The notes under the pieces were generated by a model. It did not search any database and was not told the origin of the DNA. It was given only the letters and a program-made list of their open reading frames with translations. A stretch of 29,588 nucleotides of DNA from Pseudomonadota bacterium (GTDB lineage: Bacteria; Pseudomonadota; Gammaproteobacteria; Burkholderiales; Burkholderiaceae_E), in assembly GCA_023389175.1 (NCBI GenBank), contig JAEWEW010000225.1, positions 1 to 29,588 on the forward strand, given 5' to 3'. Shown one piece after another: positions 8,724 through 16,101 of this stretch; position 1 is the first letter of the stretch; every line of letters starts with the position of its first letter. The position numbers were made by a program, and so were the translations under genes.

Positions 8724-8942
8724 TCAGTGTGACGACGAGCCCGGGAACAGGCGGGTGCTTCGCCAGGGATGACGTGGCACGGCGCGCTCTGCAAGGCGAC
8801 GCGATCGCTCGAGTCGCAGCTTCTCCGCGAGCAGGGCCTTGGGCCCGTAGAGCCAGCGCGGCAGCAGGAACCAGGCGACCGCAAGCGCGATCACCAGCAA
8901 GTAAAGCAGCAAGGCGGTCAGCAACTGGAGGGCATCCATCAT
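8724..8942 (-). CDS. Small single-pass membrane protein (72 aa)
   Basis: Begins with a double ATG (8942 and 8939) preceded by AGGGAG at good spacing, which argues for this start over the longer open frame reaching back to 9053. Residues 4-30 are one hydrophobic helix (LQLLTALLLYLLVIALAVAWFL), followed by an amphipathic, strongly basic tail of about 40 residues (KLRLERSRRLAER and onward). Function unknown. It is convergent with the YceI gene and divergent from ligD, sharing a 190-base upstream region with it. Short GC-rich frames often arise by chance, but the helix plus ribosome site make this one plausible. Confidence 0.6.
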   Translation of the reverse strand: MMDALQLLTALLLYLLVIALAVAWFLLPRWLYGPKALLAEKLRLERSRRLAERAVPRHPWRSTRLFPGSSSH

Positions 8943-9132
8943 CGACTCCCTGGCACGCCCATCCTCGACCGGACGCGCCCGCGGCGTCAACGCAAACCGC
9001 ATGCCTGAAGGCTCGGCTGCAACAGTCGGCCGGGCGGTCGTTGCTAACGCCATGAAGCCCGGCCCTGCCGAGCCCCACGTGCACCGGCACGCTACCTGCT
9101 AGGCCACCGCGTCGCCATCGACCTCCCCCGCC

Positions 9133-12006
9133 ATGCCCTCGTCCCCCCGCAAGCGCGCGTCGAACGCCGGCTCCGTCAAGTCCTCCAGGACGGCGAGGAC
9201 CGCCAAGGCCGTCAAGGCCGCAAAGCCCGCCAAGGCGGCAAGGCCCGCCAAGGGTGCAACGGCACCCGCGCCTCCCAAGCCCGCGAAGCGCCCGGCCCGG
9301 AAAGCCGACAGCCGCCCGGCGGCGGACAGACCGGCCGGCGAGGAGCCGCTCGCACGCTACCGCGCGAAGCGAAACTTCGAGCGGACGCCCGAGCCCGGGG
9401 TGGCGCCGCGCAAGCTGTCCCGGTCCGGCCCCGCACGGCCGCGGGCGCCGGCGTTCGTCATCCAGAAGCACTGGGCGCGCCGGCTCCACTACGACTTCCG
9501 GCTCGAGCACGGCGGCGTCCTGCTCAGCTGGGCGGTGCCCAAGGGGCCCAGCTTCGATCCGGCCGACAAGCGCCTTGCCGTGCATGTGGAGGATCATCCG
9601 GTCGAGTACGGCGGCTTCGAGGGGGCGATTCCCGCGGGCGAGTACGGCGCGGGCGACGTGATCGTCTGGGACCGCGGGACCTGGGAGCCGCTGGTCGATC
9701 CCGACCAGGGCATGCGGGACGGCAAGCTGGTGTTCGCCCTGCATGGGGAGAAGCTCGCCGGCCAGTGGGAGCTGATTCGCACCAGGAAGGTGGAGAGCGG
9801 CAAGGAACAGTGGCTGCTCTTCAAGAAGCGGGATGCCTGGTCGCGCCCGCGCGCCGAATACGACGTGATCACCGCGCTGCCGGACAGCGTGGTGACGCAT
9901 CCGCTCGGACCGGTGGAATCGCGCGAGCCGCGGGCAGAGGCCGATGGTGGCGATCCGCCTGCCCGTCCGACGCGCAGGCGTGCCGCCGCACCGAAGTCCG
10001 GGACGGATCTTGCGCAGGCGCCGCGTGCCGCGCTGCCCAGGGCACTCGAGCCGCAACTCGCCCGGCTTGTCGAGTCGGCGCCTGCCGGCGGCGACTGGAT
10101 CGTGGAGCCCAAGTACGACGGCTATCGGGTGCTTGCGCGGATCGAGGACGGCAAGGCGCGACTCTTCACCCGTCGCAGCCTCGATTGGACCGACCGCATG
10201 CCGTCGCTGGCACGCGCCTTCGGCAAGCTCGCCGTCGACAGCGCCTGGATCGACGGCGAGATCGTCGTCAACGACGCCGAAGGCATGGCCGACTTCAACG
10301 CGCTGCAGAACGCGCTCGACGAGTCGCGCAGCGAACGCATCGTCTTCTTCGCCTTCGACCTGCCGTTCCTCGACGGCCGCGACCTGCGGCGCCTGCCGCT
10401 GCGTGCCCGGCGCGCCGCGTTGGAGCGGCTGGTGCCCGAGGGCGCGGGCGACGGCCGGATCCGCTTCAGCCGCGACTTCGAGGCGCCGCCGAGCCAGATG
10501 CTGGAGGCGGCCTGCCAGCTCGGGCTCGAGGGCATCATGCTGAAGCGCGCCGATGCCCCCTACGCATCCACCCGCAGCGACGCCTGGCTGAAGCTCAAGT
10601 GCTCCCAGCGCCAGGAGTTCGTGGTGGGCGGATTCACCGATCGCCAGGGCGCGCCCAAGGAGGTCGGTGGCCTGCTGCTCGGATACTACGAGGACGGCAA
10701 ACTGCGCCACGCCGGCAACGTCGGCACCGGTTGGGACGCCGGCACCGCGCGCAGCCTGCGTGCGGCGCTGGCCAGGCTGGAGACGGACAAGCCGCCGTTC
10801 GACGGCGGCGTGGCGGGCCCGGGGCGATGGTCCCGCCGGGCGGCCGGCGGCGAGCACTGGGTTCGCCCGGAGATGGTGGTGGAGGTCGCCTTCTCCGGAT
10901 GGACTCCGGACGCCCGGCTGCGCCACCCGTCCTTCAAGGGCGTGCGCGAGGACAAGCCGCCGAAGGAGGTGATTCGCGAAGCCCCGGCCCGCCTCGGGCG
11001 GGCCGCTGCGGGCAACGGCGATGCCGGCCGAAGCCACCCGGCCGCATCGCCCGCCGGCACCTCGCGCGCGCGGGACGGCAAGACCCGCGCGGCCGGCGTC
11101 AGCATCAGCAATCCCGAGCGCGTGGTGGATCCGGAAAGCGGCCTCACCAAGCTCGACCTGGTCCGCTACTACGAAGCCGTGGCCGATCGCATCCTGCCTC
11201 ACCTGCGGGAGCGGCCGGTGTCGCTGGTGCGGGTACCGGAGGGCATCGGCAGCGAGCACTTCTTCCAGAAGCATCCCGAGTCCCGCATGCCGGGGCTGAC
11301 CACGCTCGACCCATCGCTCTGGCCAGGCCATGGCCCGCTGCTCTCGGTCGAGAGCGTCGAGGCGCTGGTGAACGCCGCGCAGATGAACGTGATCGAGTTC
11401 CACACCTGGAACTCGACCGTGCGGCATATCGACCAGCCGGACCACATGGTGTTCGATCTCGATCCCGGCGAAGGCGTGGAGTGGAAGCACCTGCAGGAGG
11501 CCGCCCTGCTGGCCCGCACCCTGCTGGAAGAGCTCGGCCTGCGCAGCTGGCTCAAGACCAGCGGCGGCAAGGGGCTGCATATCGTCGTTCCGGTCGCACC
11601 GCGCTTCGACCACCGCGTGATCAAGGGATTCACCCGGGCGGTGGTGCTGCATCTTGCCCGCACCATCCCGTCGCGCTTCGTCGCGCGCAGCGGCGCGGCC
11701 AACCGCAAGGGCAAGATCTTCGTCGACTACCTGCGCAACGGCCACGGACAGACGACCGTGTCGGCCTTCTCGGCCCGGGCCCGGCCCGGCCTGGGCGTCT
11801 CCATGCCGGTGGCCTGGGAGGACCTCATGTCCCTGCGCGCAAGCGCCCAGTGGACCGTGGCCAACGCCCGGGAGCACCTCAGCTTCGAACGGGCCGACCC
11901 CTGGGCCGAGTACTTCTCGGCCCGGCAGCCGCTCGCCGGCGCGATGAAGATCCTCGGCTATGACGCCACGCCCCCTGCCGCCCGGCGGCGCGCTGGTGTA
12001 GATTGA
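9133..12006 (+). CDS. ligD: LigD, multifunctional DNA ligase D for non-homologous end joining
   Basis: LigD trims, fills and seals double-strand breaks together with Ku. The 957-residue protein has the Pseudomonas domain order. Phosphoesterase domain (about 105-270): H113, H119, D121, R123 and H155 match the known metal-site pattern and spacing. ATP-dependent ligase domain (about 300-610): K327 in EPKYDGYR is the adenylated lysine. Primase-polymerase domain (about 660-940): D775 and D777 in FDLDPGEG, and D865 in FVDYLRN. All three active sites look intact. The first 65 residues are a Lys/Ala/Pro-rich histone-H1-like tail. No clear ribosome site precedes the ATG. The gene ends 35 bases before ku and starts a three-gene operon. 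Confidence 0.97.
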   Translation: MPSSPRKRASNAGSVKSSRTARTAKAVKAAKPAKAARPAKGATAPAPPKPAKRPARKADSRPAADRPAGEEPLARYRAKRNFERTPEPGVAPRKLSRSGPARPRAPAFVIQKHWARRLHYDFRLEHGGVLLSWAVPKGPSFDPADKRLAVHVEDHPVEYGGFEGAIPAGEYGAGDVIVWDRGTWEPLVDPDQGMRDGKLVFALHGEKLAGQWELIRTRKVESGKEQWLLFKKRDAWSRPRAEYDVITALPDSVVTHPLGPVESREPRAEADGGDPPARPTRRRAAAPKSGTDLAQAPRAALPRALEPQLARLVESAPAGGDWIVEPKYDGYRVLARIEDGKARLFTRRSLDWTDRMPSLARAFGKLAVDSAWIDGEIVVNDAEGMADFNALQNALDESRSERIVFFAFDLPFLDGRDLRRLPLRARRAALERLVPEGAGDGRIRFSRDFEAPPSQMLEAACQLGLEGIMLKRADAPYASTRSDAWLKLKCSQRQEFVVGGFTDRQGAPKEVGGLLLGYYEDGKLRHAGNVGTGWDAGTARSLRAALARLETDKPPFDGGVAGPGRWSRRAAGGEHWVRPEMVVEVAFSGWTPDARLRHPSFKGVREDKPPKEVIREAPARLGRAAAGNGDAGRSHPAASPAGTSRARDGKTRAAGVSISNPERVVDPESGLTKLDLVRYYEAVADRILPHLRERPVSLVRVPEGIGSEHFFQKHPESRMPGLTTLDPSLWPGHGPLLSVESVEALVNAAQMNVIEFHTWNSTVRHIDQPDHMVFDLDPGEGVEWKHLQEAALLARTLLEELGLRSWLKTSGGKGLHIVVPVAPRFDHRVIKGFTRAVVLHLARTIPSRFVARSGAANRKGKIFVDYLRNGHGQTTVSAFSARARPGLGVSMPVAWEDLMSLRASAQWTVANAREHLSFERADPWAEYFSARQPLAGAMKILGYDATPPAARRRAGVD

Positions 12007-12041
12007 CCGGATCGCGCCGCGCGCCCCGAGCAGGAATGCCC

Positions 12042-12962
12042 ATGCCCGCCCGTTCGCTTGCCTCGCTGACCCTCGGCTTCGGGCTCGTCTCGATCCCGGT
12101 CAAGGTCTACTCCGCCACCGAAAGCTCGGCCACCGTCCGCTTCAACCTGCTCTCCAAGGACGGGGCCCGGCTCAAGCAGCAGTACGTCTCGGAGAAGGAC
12201 GGCACGGTGGTGGATCGCTCGGACATGGTGAAGGGCTACGAGTTCGAGAAGGGCCGCTACGTGCTCTTCTCCCCGGAGGAGCTCAAGGCGCTGCAGGAGA
12301 GTCCCAGCCAGACCATCGACATCGTCGCCTTCATTCCCGAGAAGGCGGTGGATCCGATCTTCTACGACAAGGCCTACTTCCTCGCACCGGACAAGCGGGG
12401 CGGCAAGCCGTACACGTTGCTCATGGAGGCGATGCGCAAGAGCGGCCGCTGCGCGCTCGCCCGGTGGGCCTGGAAGGGCAAGCAGTACGTGGTGCAGGTC
12501 CGTGCTGCCGAGGATGGCCTGGTGCTGCAGCAGCTGCTCTATGCCGACGAAGTACGGTCGCTGAAGGAGCTGGACATCGAGAAGGTGTCGGTTTCCGACG
12601 GCGAGCTCAACCTGGCGCTGCAGTTCATCGAGCAGATCTCCGAGGACGACTACGATCCCGCGGCCTACGAGGACGAGGAGAAGAAGCGGATCCTCGCGAG
12701 CATCGACGAGAAGATCGCCGGCAAGGAGATCGTCGCCACCGAACCGAGCGAGGCACCGGCTTCCGCCCAGGTGATCGACCTGGTCGAGGCGCTGCGCGCG
12801 AGCCTGGCCCAGCGCGGCGGCAAGGCGGCCCCGGCGCCCGCCCGCGCCGCAGCCAAGGCCGCCCCCGCGGCACCGGCACCGGAGCGCAAGGCGGTCCGAC
12901 GTGCCCAGCGGCCCAAGGAAGCGCCCGCGCCCGCCCGCAAGCGCGCCAGCAACAGTAAGTGA
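12042..12962 (+). CDS. ku: Ku, DNA end-binding protein for non-homologous end joining
   Basis: Bacterial Ku forms a homodimeric ring on broken DNA ends and recruits LigD. The product of 306 residues opens with the family signature SLTLGFGLVSIPVKVYSAT and contains YDKAYFLAPDKRGGKPYTLL and the RCALARW segment typical of the core. Residues from about 255 on form an Ala/Lys/Pro-rich basic tail, the part known in this family to mediate extra DNA or LigD contacts. The start at 12042 is chosen because AGGA lies six bases upstream; an ATG at 12036 and a TTG at 12003 overlapping the ligD stop are less likely. The stop overlaps the GTG of the next gene. Confidence 0.96.
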   Translation: MPARSLASLTLGFGLVSIPVKVYSATESSATVRFNLLSKDGARLKQQYVSEKDGTVVDRSDMVKGYEFEKGRYVLFSPEELKALQESPSQTIDIVAFIPEKAVDPIFYDKAYFLAPDKRGGKPYTLLMEAMRKSGRCALARWAWKGKQYVVQVRAAEDGLVLQQLLYADEVRSLKELDIEKVSVSDGELNLALQFIEQISEDDYDPAAYEDEEKKRILASIDEKIAGKEIVATEPSEAPASAQVIDLVEALRASLAQRGGKAAPAPARAAAKAAPAAPAPERKAVRRAQRPKEAPAPARKRASNSK

Positions 12963-13867
12963 CGCGGAAGGCTGGTCGAGGAAACGCCGGGCCGCCCCAA
13001 GTCCCTTCGACCCCCTCCGGGGACGGGCCGGGCGATGACCGGCCCTACACCCTGCGCAGCATCGGCCAGATGCTGGGCCTGTCCCGTGCGGTCATCACCG
13101 GCCTGATCGAGGCCGGGTTCGTCACGCCGGCGCGCGGGCCGCGCAATGCGTATCGCTTCAGCTTCCAGGACGTGGTCCTGCTGCGCATGGCGCACGGGCT
13201 GCGCGCTGCCCGCATCCCGCCGCGCCGGATCGTCCGTTCGCTGCAGCGCCTGCGTGCCGCCCTGCCCCGCGAGCTGCCGATGACCGGCCTGCGCATCAGC
13301 GCCGTCGGCGGCGACGTGGCGGTGCGCGACGGCAGCCGGCAGTGGGAAGCGGAGAGCGGGCAACTGCTAATGGACTTCGAGGTGGCGCCGGTACAGGGTT
13401 CCGTCGCCTTCCTGCCGCGGGAGCCGCGCGAGGCGCAGCCGCCTGCCCGGGAGGAGCACGCGGCCGACGACTGGTTCGTCCATGGCGAAGAGCTGGAAGC
13501 CTCGGGCGCGACCGCCGCCGCCGAAGCCGCCTATCGCCGAGCCGTCGCGCTGGCGCCGGACCATGCCGACGCCTGGCTCAACCTGGGCGCGATGCTCTGC
13601 GACGCGGGCCACTGCGCCGAGGCGATCGCCGCATACGACCAGGCCCTCGACCACTGCCCTGACGCGCCGCTGCTGCACTACAACCGCGCCATCGCGCTGG
13701 AGGATGCCGGCCGCCCGGGCGAGGCGCTGGCCGCCTACGACGCGAGCCTGCGGCTCGCGCCGGACCTGGCCGACGCCCACTTCAACGCGGCGCGGCTGCA
13801 CGAGCGGCTCGGCAACGAGCAGAAGGCGTTGCGTCACCTGAGCGCGTACCGGCGGCTTCAACGCTAG
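12959..13867 (+). CDS. MerR-like helix-turn-helix protein with TPR repeats, coupled to ku
   Basis: A 302-residue protein that starts at a GTG overlapping the ku TGA (GTGA), so it is probably translated by coupling. Residues about 29-105 form a MerR-type winged helix (YTLRSIGQMLGLSRAVITGLIEAG, then FSFQDVVLLRMA). A linker of about 70 residues follows. Residues about 170-300 hold three to four TPR units (DAWLNLGAMLCDAG, LLHYNRAIALEDAG, ADAHFNAARLHERLG). No effector-binding cysteines or other catalytic residues are evident. TPRs suggest protein-protein contact, the HTH suggests DNA binding. Its role with LigD and Ku is an inference from position only; it could be a regulator or a structural partner. 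Confidence 0.88.
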   Translation: MTRKAGRGNAGPPQVPSTPSGDGPGDDRPYTLRSIGQMLGLSRAVITGLIEAGFVTPARGPRNAYRFSFQDVVLLRMAHGLRAARIPPRRIVRSLQRLRAALPRELPMTGLRISAVGGDVAVRDGSRQWEAESGQLLMDFEVAPVQGSVAFLPREPREAQPPAREEHAADDWFVHGEELEASGATAAAEAAYRRAVALAPDHADAWLNLGAMLCDAGHCAEAIAAYDQALDHCPDAPLLHYNRAIALEDAGRPGEALAAYDASLRLAPDLADAHFNAARLHERLGNEQKALRHLSAYRRLQR

Positions 13868-13873
13868 GCGATG

Positions 13874-14146
13874 TCACTCTGCGGTGGCGGGCTCGATCAC
13901 GGCCGCCACTCGCGAGATCCGGCTTGCGGGAAAGCCGGATCGGCGAGCATGCTCCTCGATTGACGCCTCTTCGCGCGCGAGGTAAATACAGTAGAGCCGG
14001 TCGGCCGTGACATAGCTTTGGATCCACTGTAGCCCCGGCGCAAGGCCGTCGACCACATCGCACGATTTCTTGGACGCCTCCCGCAGTTGCTCAGGTGTCA
14101 GGCTTCCGGCTCCGAGAATGTCCCGTTCGATCACGAATTTCGGCAT
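13874..14146 (-). CDS. DUF4242 family protein
   Basis: A 90-residue protein opening MPKFVIERDILGAGSLTPEQL, with YVTADRLYCIYLAREEASIEEHA further on; this is the pattern of the DUF4242 (SCO4226-like) small ferredoxin-fold proteins, one member of which binds nickel. The function in this organism is unknown. The start has CCAGGAG with seven bases before the ATG. It is convergent with the MerR-TPR gene (6 bases apart) and divergent from the AraC-type pseudogene, a layout in which the regulator commonly controls its neighbour. Confidence 0.85.
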   Translation of the reverse strand: MPKFVIERDILGAGSLTPEQLREASKKSCDVVDGLAPGLQWIQSYVTADRLYCIYLAREEASIEEHARRSGFPASRISRVAAVIEPATAE

Positions 14147-14242
14147 GATGCACTCCTGGTCAGGTCGGTTTGAATCATGTGAGGCGGTTCGCCATCGCGC
14201 GTGCGCTCGACGACGCCGTCAGCATTGCGCGATCCGCGCGGC

Positions 14243-15301
14243 ATGACCATGACCGGGACGCCTGAGCCCATGATCGGCGCACCGGCGCGCAGGGCCGCGG
14301 ACCGTGCGGCCCTGCTCGCTGATGTGCTGCGGCACATCCGCCTCACGGGATCCGTCTTCCTGACGGGCGAGTACTCGTCAGCCTGGGCGCTGGACTCGCC
14401 CGATTCCTCCGACATCATCGAGATGCTGGCCCCGCAGGCACGCCGCCTGATCCTGTTTCACTTCGTGCGGGAGGGTGAGGCCTGGTTCGGCGCGGGCGGG
14501 AAGCGTGTCGAAGCGGTCGCAGGCGAGCTGGTGGTCCTGCCTCATGCGCACCGGCATACGATGGGCAGCCGCGAGCCGGCGGTGCCGGTGCCGATCGCCG
14601 GGCTCCTGCCGCCCCTGCCTTGGGATACCGTGCCGGTCTGTCGTTGCGGTGGCGGGGGCGCCGCGACGCGCGTCATCTGCGGATACCTCCAGAGCGACGA
14701 GCCGCTGTTCAACCCGTTCTTGCGGCAACTGCCGCCGATCTTTCGCGTGACGCCGCCGCGCGGGCCCATGGCCGGATGGATCGATGCCTGCGTGGACTAC
14801 GCGTTGCACCGGAGCGGACAGTCGGCACAAGTCGACGCCACGCTGATGGCGCGCCTGCCCGAGCTGCTCCTCGCCGAGATCCTCCGGCTCTAATGTGAGC
14901 AACATCCGGGTACGCAAGGCTGGCTCGCCGCCATCGCGGACCCGGTGGTCGGCCGGGCGCTCTGCATCATGCACGCGGAGCCGGCCGCGTCCTGGACTGT
15001 CGAGGAGCTCGCACGGCGGGCCGCCACGTCTCGGTCCGTGCTGGACGAGCGCTTCCGCCACTTGCTGGGACAGCCGCCGATCCGCTACCTTGCCGAATGG
15101 CGGATGCAGCTGGCCACCGACTTGTTGCGGGACACGAGGATGAAGATTGCGGCGGTCGCCGAGCGGGTCGGCTATGCGTCCGAGGAGGCATTCAGCCGGG
15201 CCTTTCAGCGCCACGTCGGCTGCGCGCCGGCGCACTGGCGCGATTCGGCGGGGGACCAGCGGAACGTCGCGCCTGCGGGCGCGGGGCCAGCCAACCGCTG
15301 A
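14243..15301 (+). pseudogene. AraC-family regulator with cupin domain, interrupted by an in-frame TAA
   Basis: The N-terminal half (to 14890) is a cupin_6 ligand domain typical of AraC regulators: VLRHIRLTGSVFLTGEYSS, LILFHFVREGEAWF, GELVVLPHAHRHTMGS, and LPELLLAEILRL. The C-terminal half, in the same reading frame, is the double helix-turn-helix: WTVEELARRAATSRSVL, LGQPPIRYLAEWRMQLA, IAAVAERVGYASEEAFSRAFQRHVG. Between them a TAA at 14891-14893 stops translation. The remaining text resumes CEQHPGTQGWLAAIADPVVG, so no bases are lost and no frameshift is needed. Relatives commonly have Tyr at this position (LRRY), so TAC or TAT to TAA is the simplest event. The start at 14243 is approximate; a GTG at 14201 is also in frame. 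An HTH-only fragment from a GTG at 14945 could still be made. Confidence 0.88.
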
Positions 15302-15325
15302 CGGCGGCACTGCCGAAGGGCGTGG

Positions 15326-15331
15326 TAAGAT
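15326..15331 (+). promoter_or_regulatory. Possible -10 box of the tRNA-Arg gene
   Basis: TAAGAT sits 10 bases before the tRNA, followed by a GC-rich stretch as is common for stable-RNA promoters. No matching -35 box is clear. Confidence 0.3.
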
Positions 15332-15341
15332 GCTGCCCGTT

Positions 15342-15418
15342 GCGCCCGTAGCTCAGTTGGATAGAGTACTTGGCTACGAACCAAGGGGTCGTGGGTTCGA
15401 ATCCTGCCGGGCGCGCCA
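15342..15418 (+). tRNA. tRNA-Arg (anticodon ACG)
   Basis: A full cloverleaf can be drawn. Acceptor GCGCCCG (15342-15348) pairs with CGGGCGC (15408-15414), then discriminator G and encoded CCA. Anticodon stem CTTGG/CCAAG encloses loop CTACGAA with anticodon ACG at 15376-15378, whose first base would be edited to inosine to read CGU, CGC and CGA. The T arm has GTGGG-TTCGAAT-CCTGC with G-U pairs. It is followed 20 bases later by a strong terminator. Confidence 0.97.
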
Positions 15419-15438
15419 AAAAAGCTGAACGAAATCAA

Positions 15439-15473
15439 GGGCCTGGAGCTTCGGTTCCAGGCCCTTTTTCTTT
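15439..15473 (+). terminator. Rho-independent terminator after tRNA-Arg
   Basis: GGGCCTGGA (15439-15447) pairs perfectly with TCCAGGCCC (15556-equivalent arm at 15456-15464). The stem is extended by G-T and C-G pairs closing a TTCG tetraloop at 15450-15453. TTTTTCTTT follows directly. This is a textbook intrinsic terminator ending the tRNA transcript. Confidence 0.93.
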
Positions 15474-16101
15474 GCGCTGGACCCTTGGAAGCAGTTGTAC
15501 CACCCTTGCCGCTCAGATCCGCCTGCGCCCACCTCATGATGATCCGCCGAAGCTGAAGGAGGTCGCTCCCGCCCGGAGAAAGCCGGTGCCTGGCTTTGGC
15601 AGCAAGGACGCCGCGCTTGTCGGCATTCACCCAAGGCACCAGAGCGCACCGATATCTTGCCGGTTGATGGCTGACTGGGTGACGCCAATCTCTACACGAC
15701 ACAGCTGCAAGCTGGCCTTGGCTCGGTCGGTACGCGGGTGGGTACATGCGCGCCACCAACGACCATGCACTTGCCTTCGTCGAGCGCGGCATCAATGTCG
15801 CCAACTCAGTCGGGCGCTGATCCGAGACGACAGTGCGGCGCGGCCGCTTCTTGAGCGTGGACGATTGCAGACCGAGGCGCATGTCGGCCCGTAGTCGGCC
15901 GCGGCATCTGAAGGCACTGTAGACAACCGGCGTACGGAGCGACAGAATTGCAGTTCCGCTCGATCGCGACGGCGCTGGAACTCGGCAAGGTCAGGTCAGG
16001 CGCTGGACGATCTAGGCGTTCTCCCGGAAGCGTCAATGCGTTCTCCCGGAGGCGTCAACGCGTTCTCTCGGATGCATCGTGCCTTCCTTTTGGAGGGGTC
16101 A
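15474..16101. other. Gene-poor stretch after the tRNA terminator
   Basis: About 630 bases in which no open frame has a ribosome site, a recognisable domain or natural-looking protein composition. The frames present are short and rich in Arg, Ser and Pro. No integrase, transposase or terminal inverted repeats could be identified. The only structured element seen is the 22-bp tandem repeat at 16016-16080. It may hold decayed gene remnants, but I could not identify any parent. Confidence 0.6.
16016..16080. repeat. Tandem repeat, 22-bp unit, three copies
   Basis: Copies begin at 16016, 16038 and 16060. Copies one and two (GCGTTCTCCCGGAAGCGTCA- and GCGTTCTCCCGGAGGCGTCA-) differ at two of 22 positions; the third is more diverged (GCGTTCTCTCGGATGCATCGT). 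It ends just upstream of the cytochrome operon ribosome site. Confidence 0.8.

Noticed and set aside
8696..8726. Short CAGGCCTCC repeats with 11-base period between the YceI gene and the small membrane gene
   Set aside because: Only two good copies and a partial one, in a short convergent gap; too little to support a function.
8569..11877. An 1102-codon open frame antisense to ligD
   Set aside because: It spans three real genes, has shadow composition and no family features; ligD shows intact active sites in the sense frame.
14895..15143. A frame opening with GTG right after the AraC stop codon
   Set aside because: It is out of frame with the conserved helix-turn-helix text, which continues in the original frame.
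15205..15882. A minus-strand frame running through the tRNA, containing DSNPRPLG-like text
   Set aside because: This peptide is simply the antisense translation of a tRNA 3' part, a common false gene next to tRNAs.
15370..15894. A plus-strand frame beginning inside the tRNA
   Set aside because: Starts within the tRNA, crosses a strong terminator, and has Arg/Ser/Pro-rich composition with no domain.
16016..16080. A possible CRISPR array
   Set aside because: The 22-bp units are directly adjacent with no spacers, and no cas gene is present.
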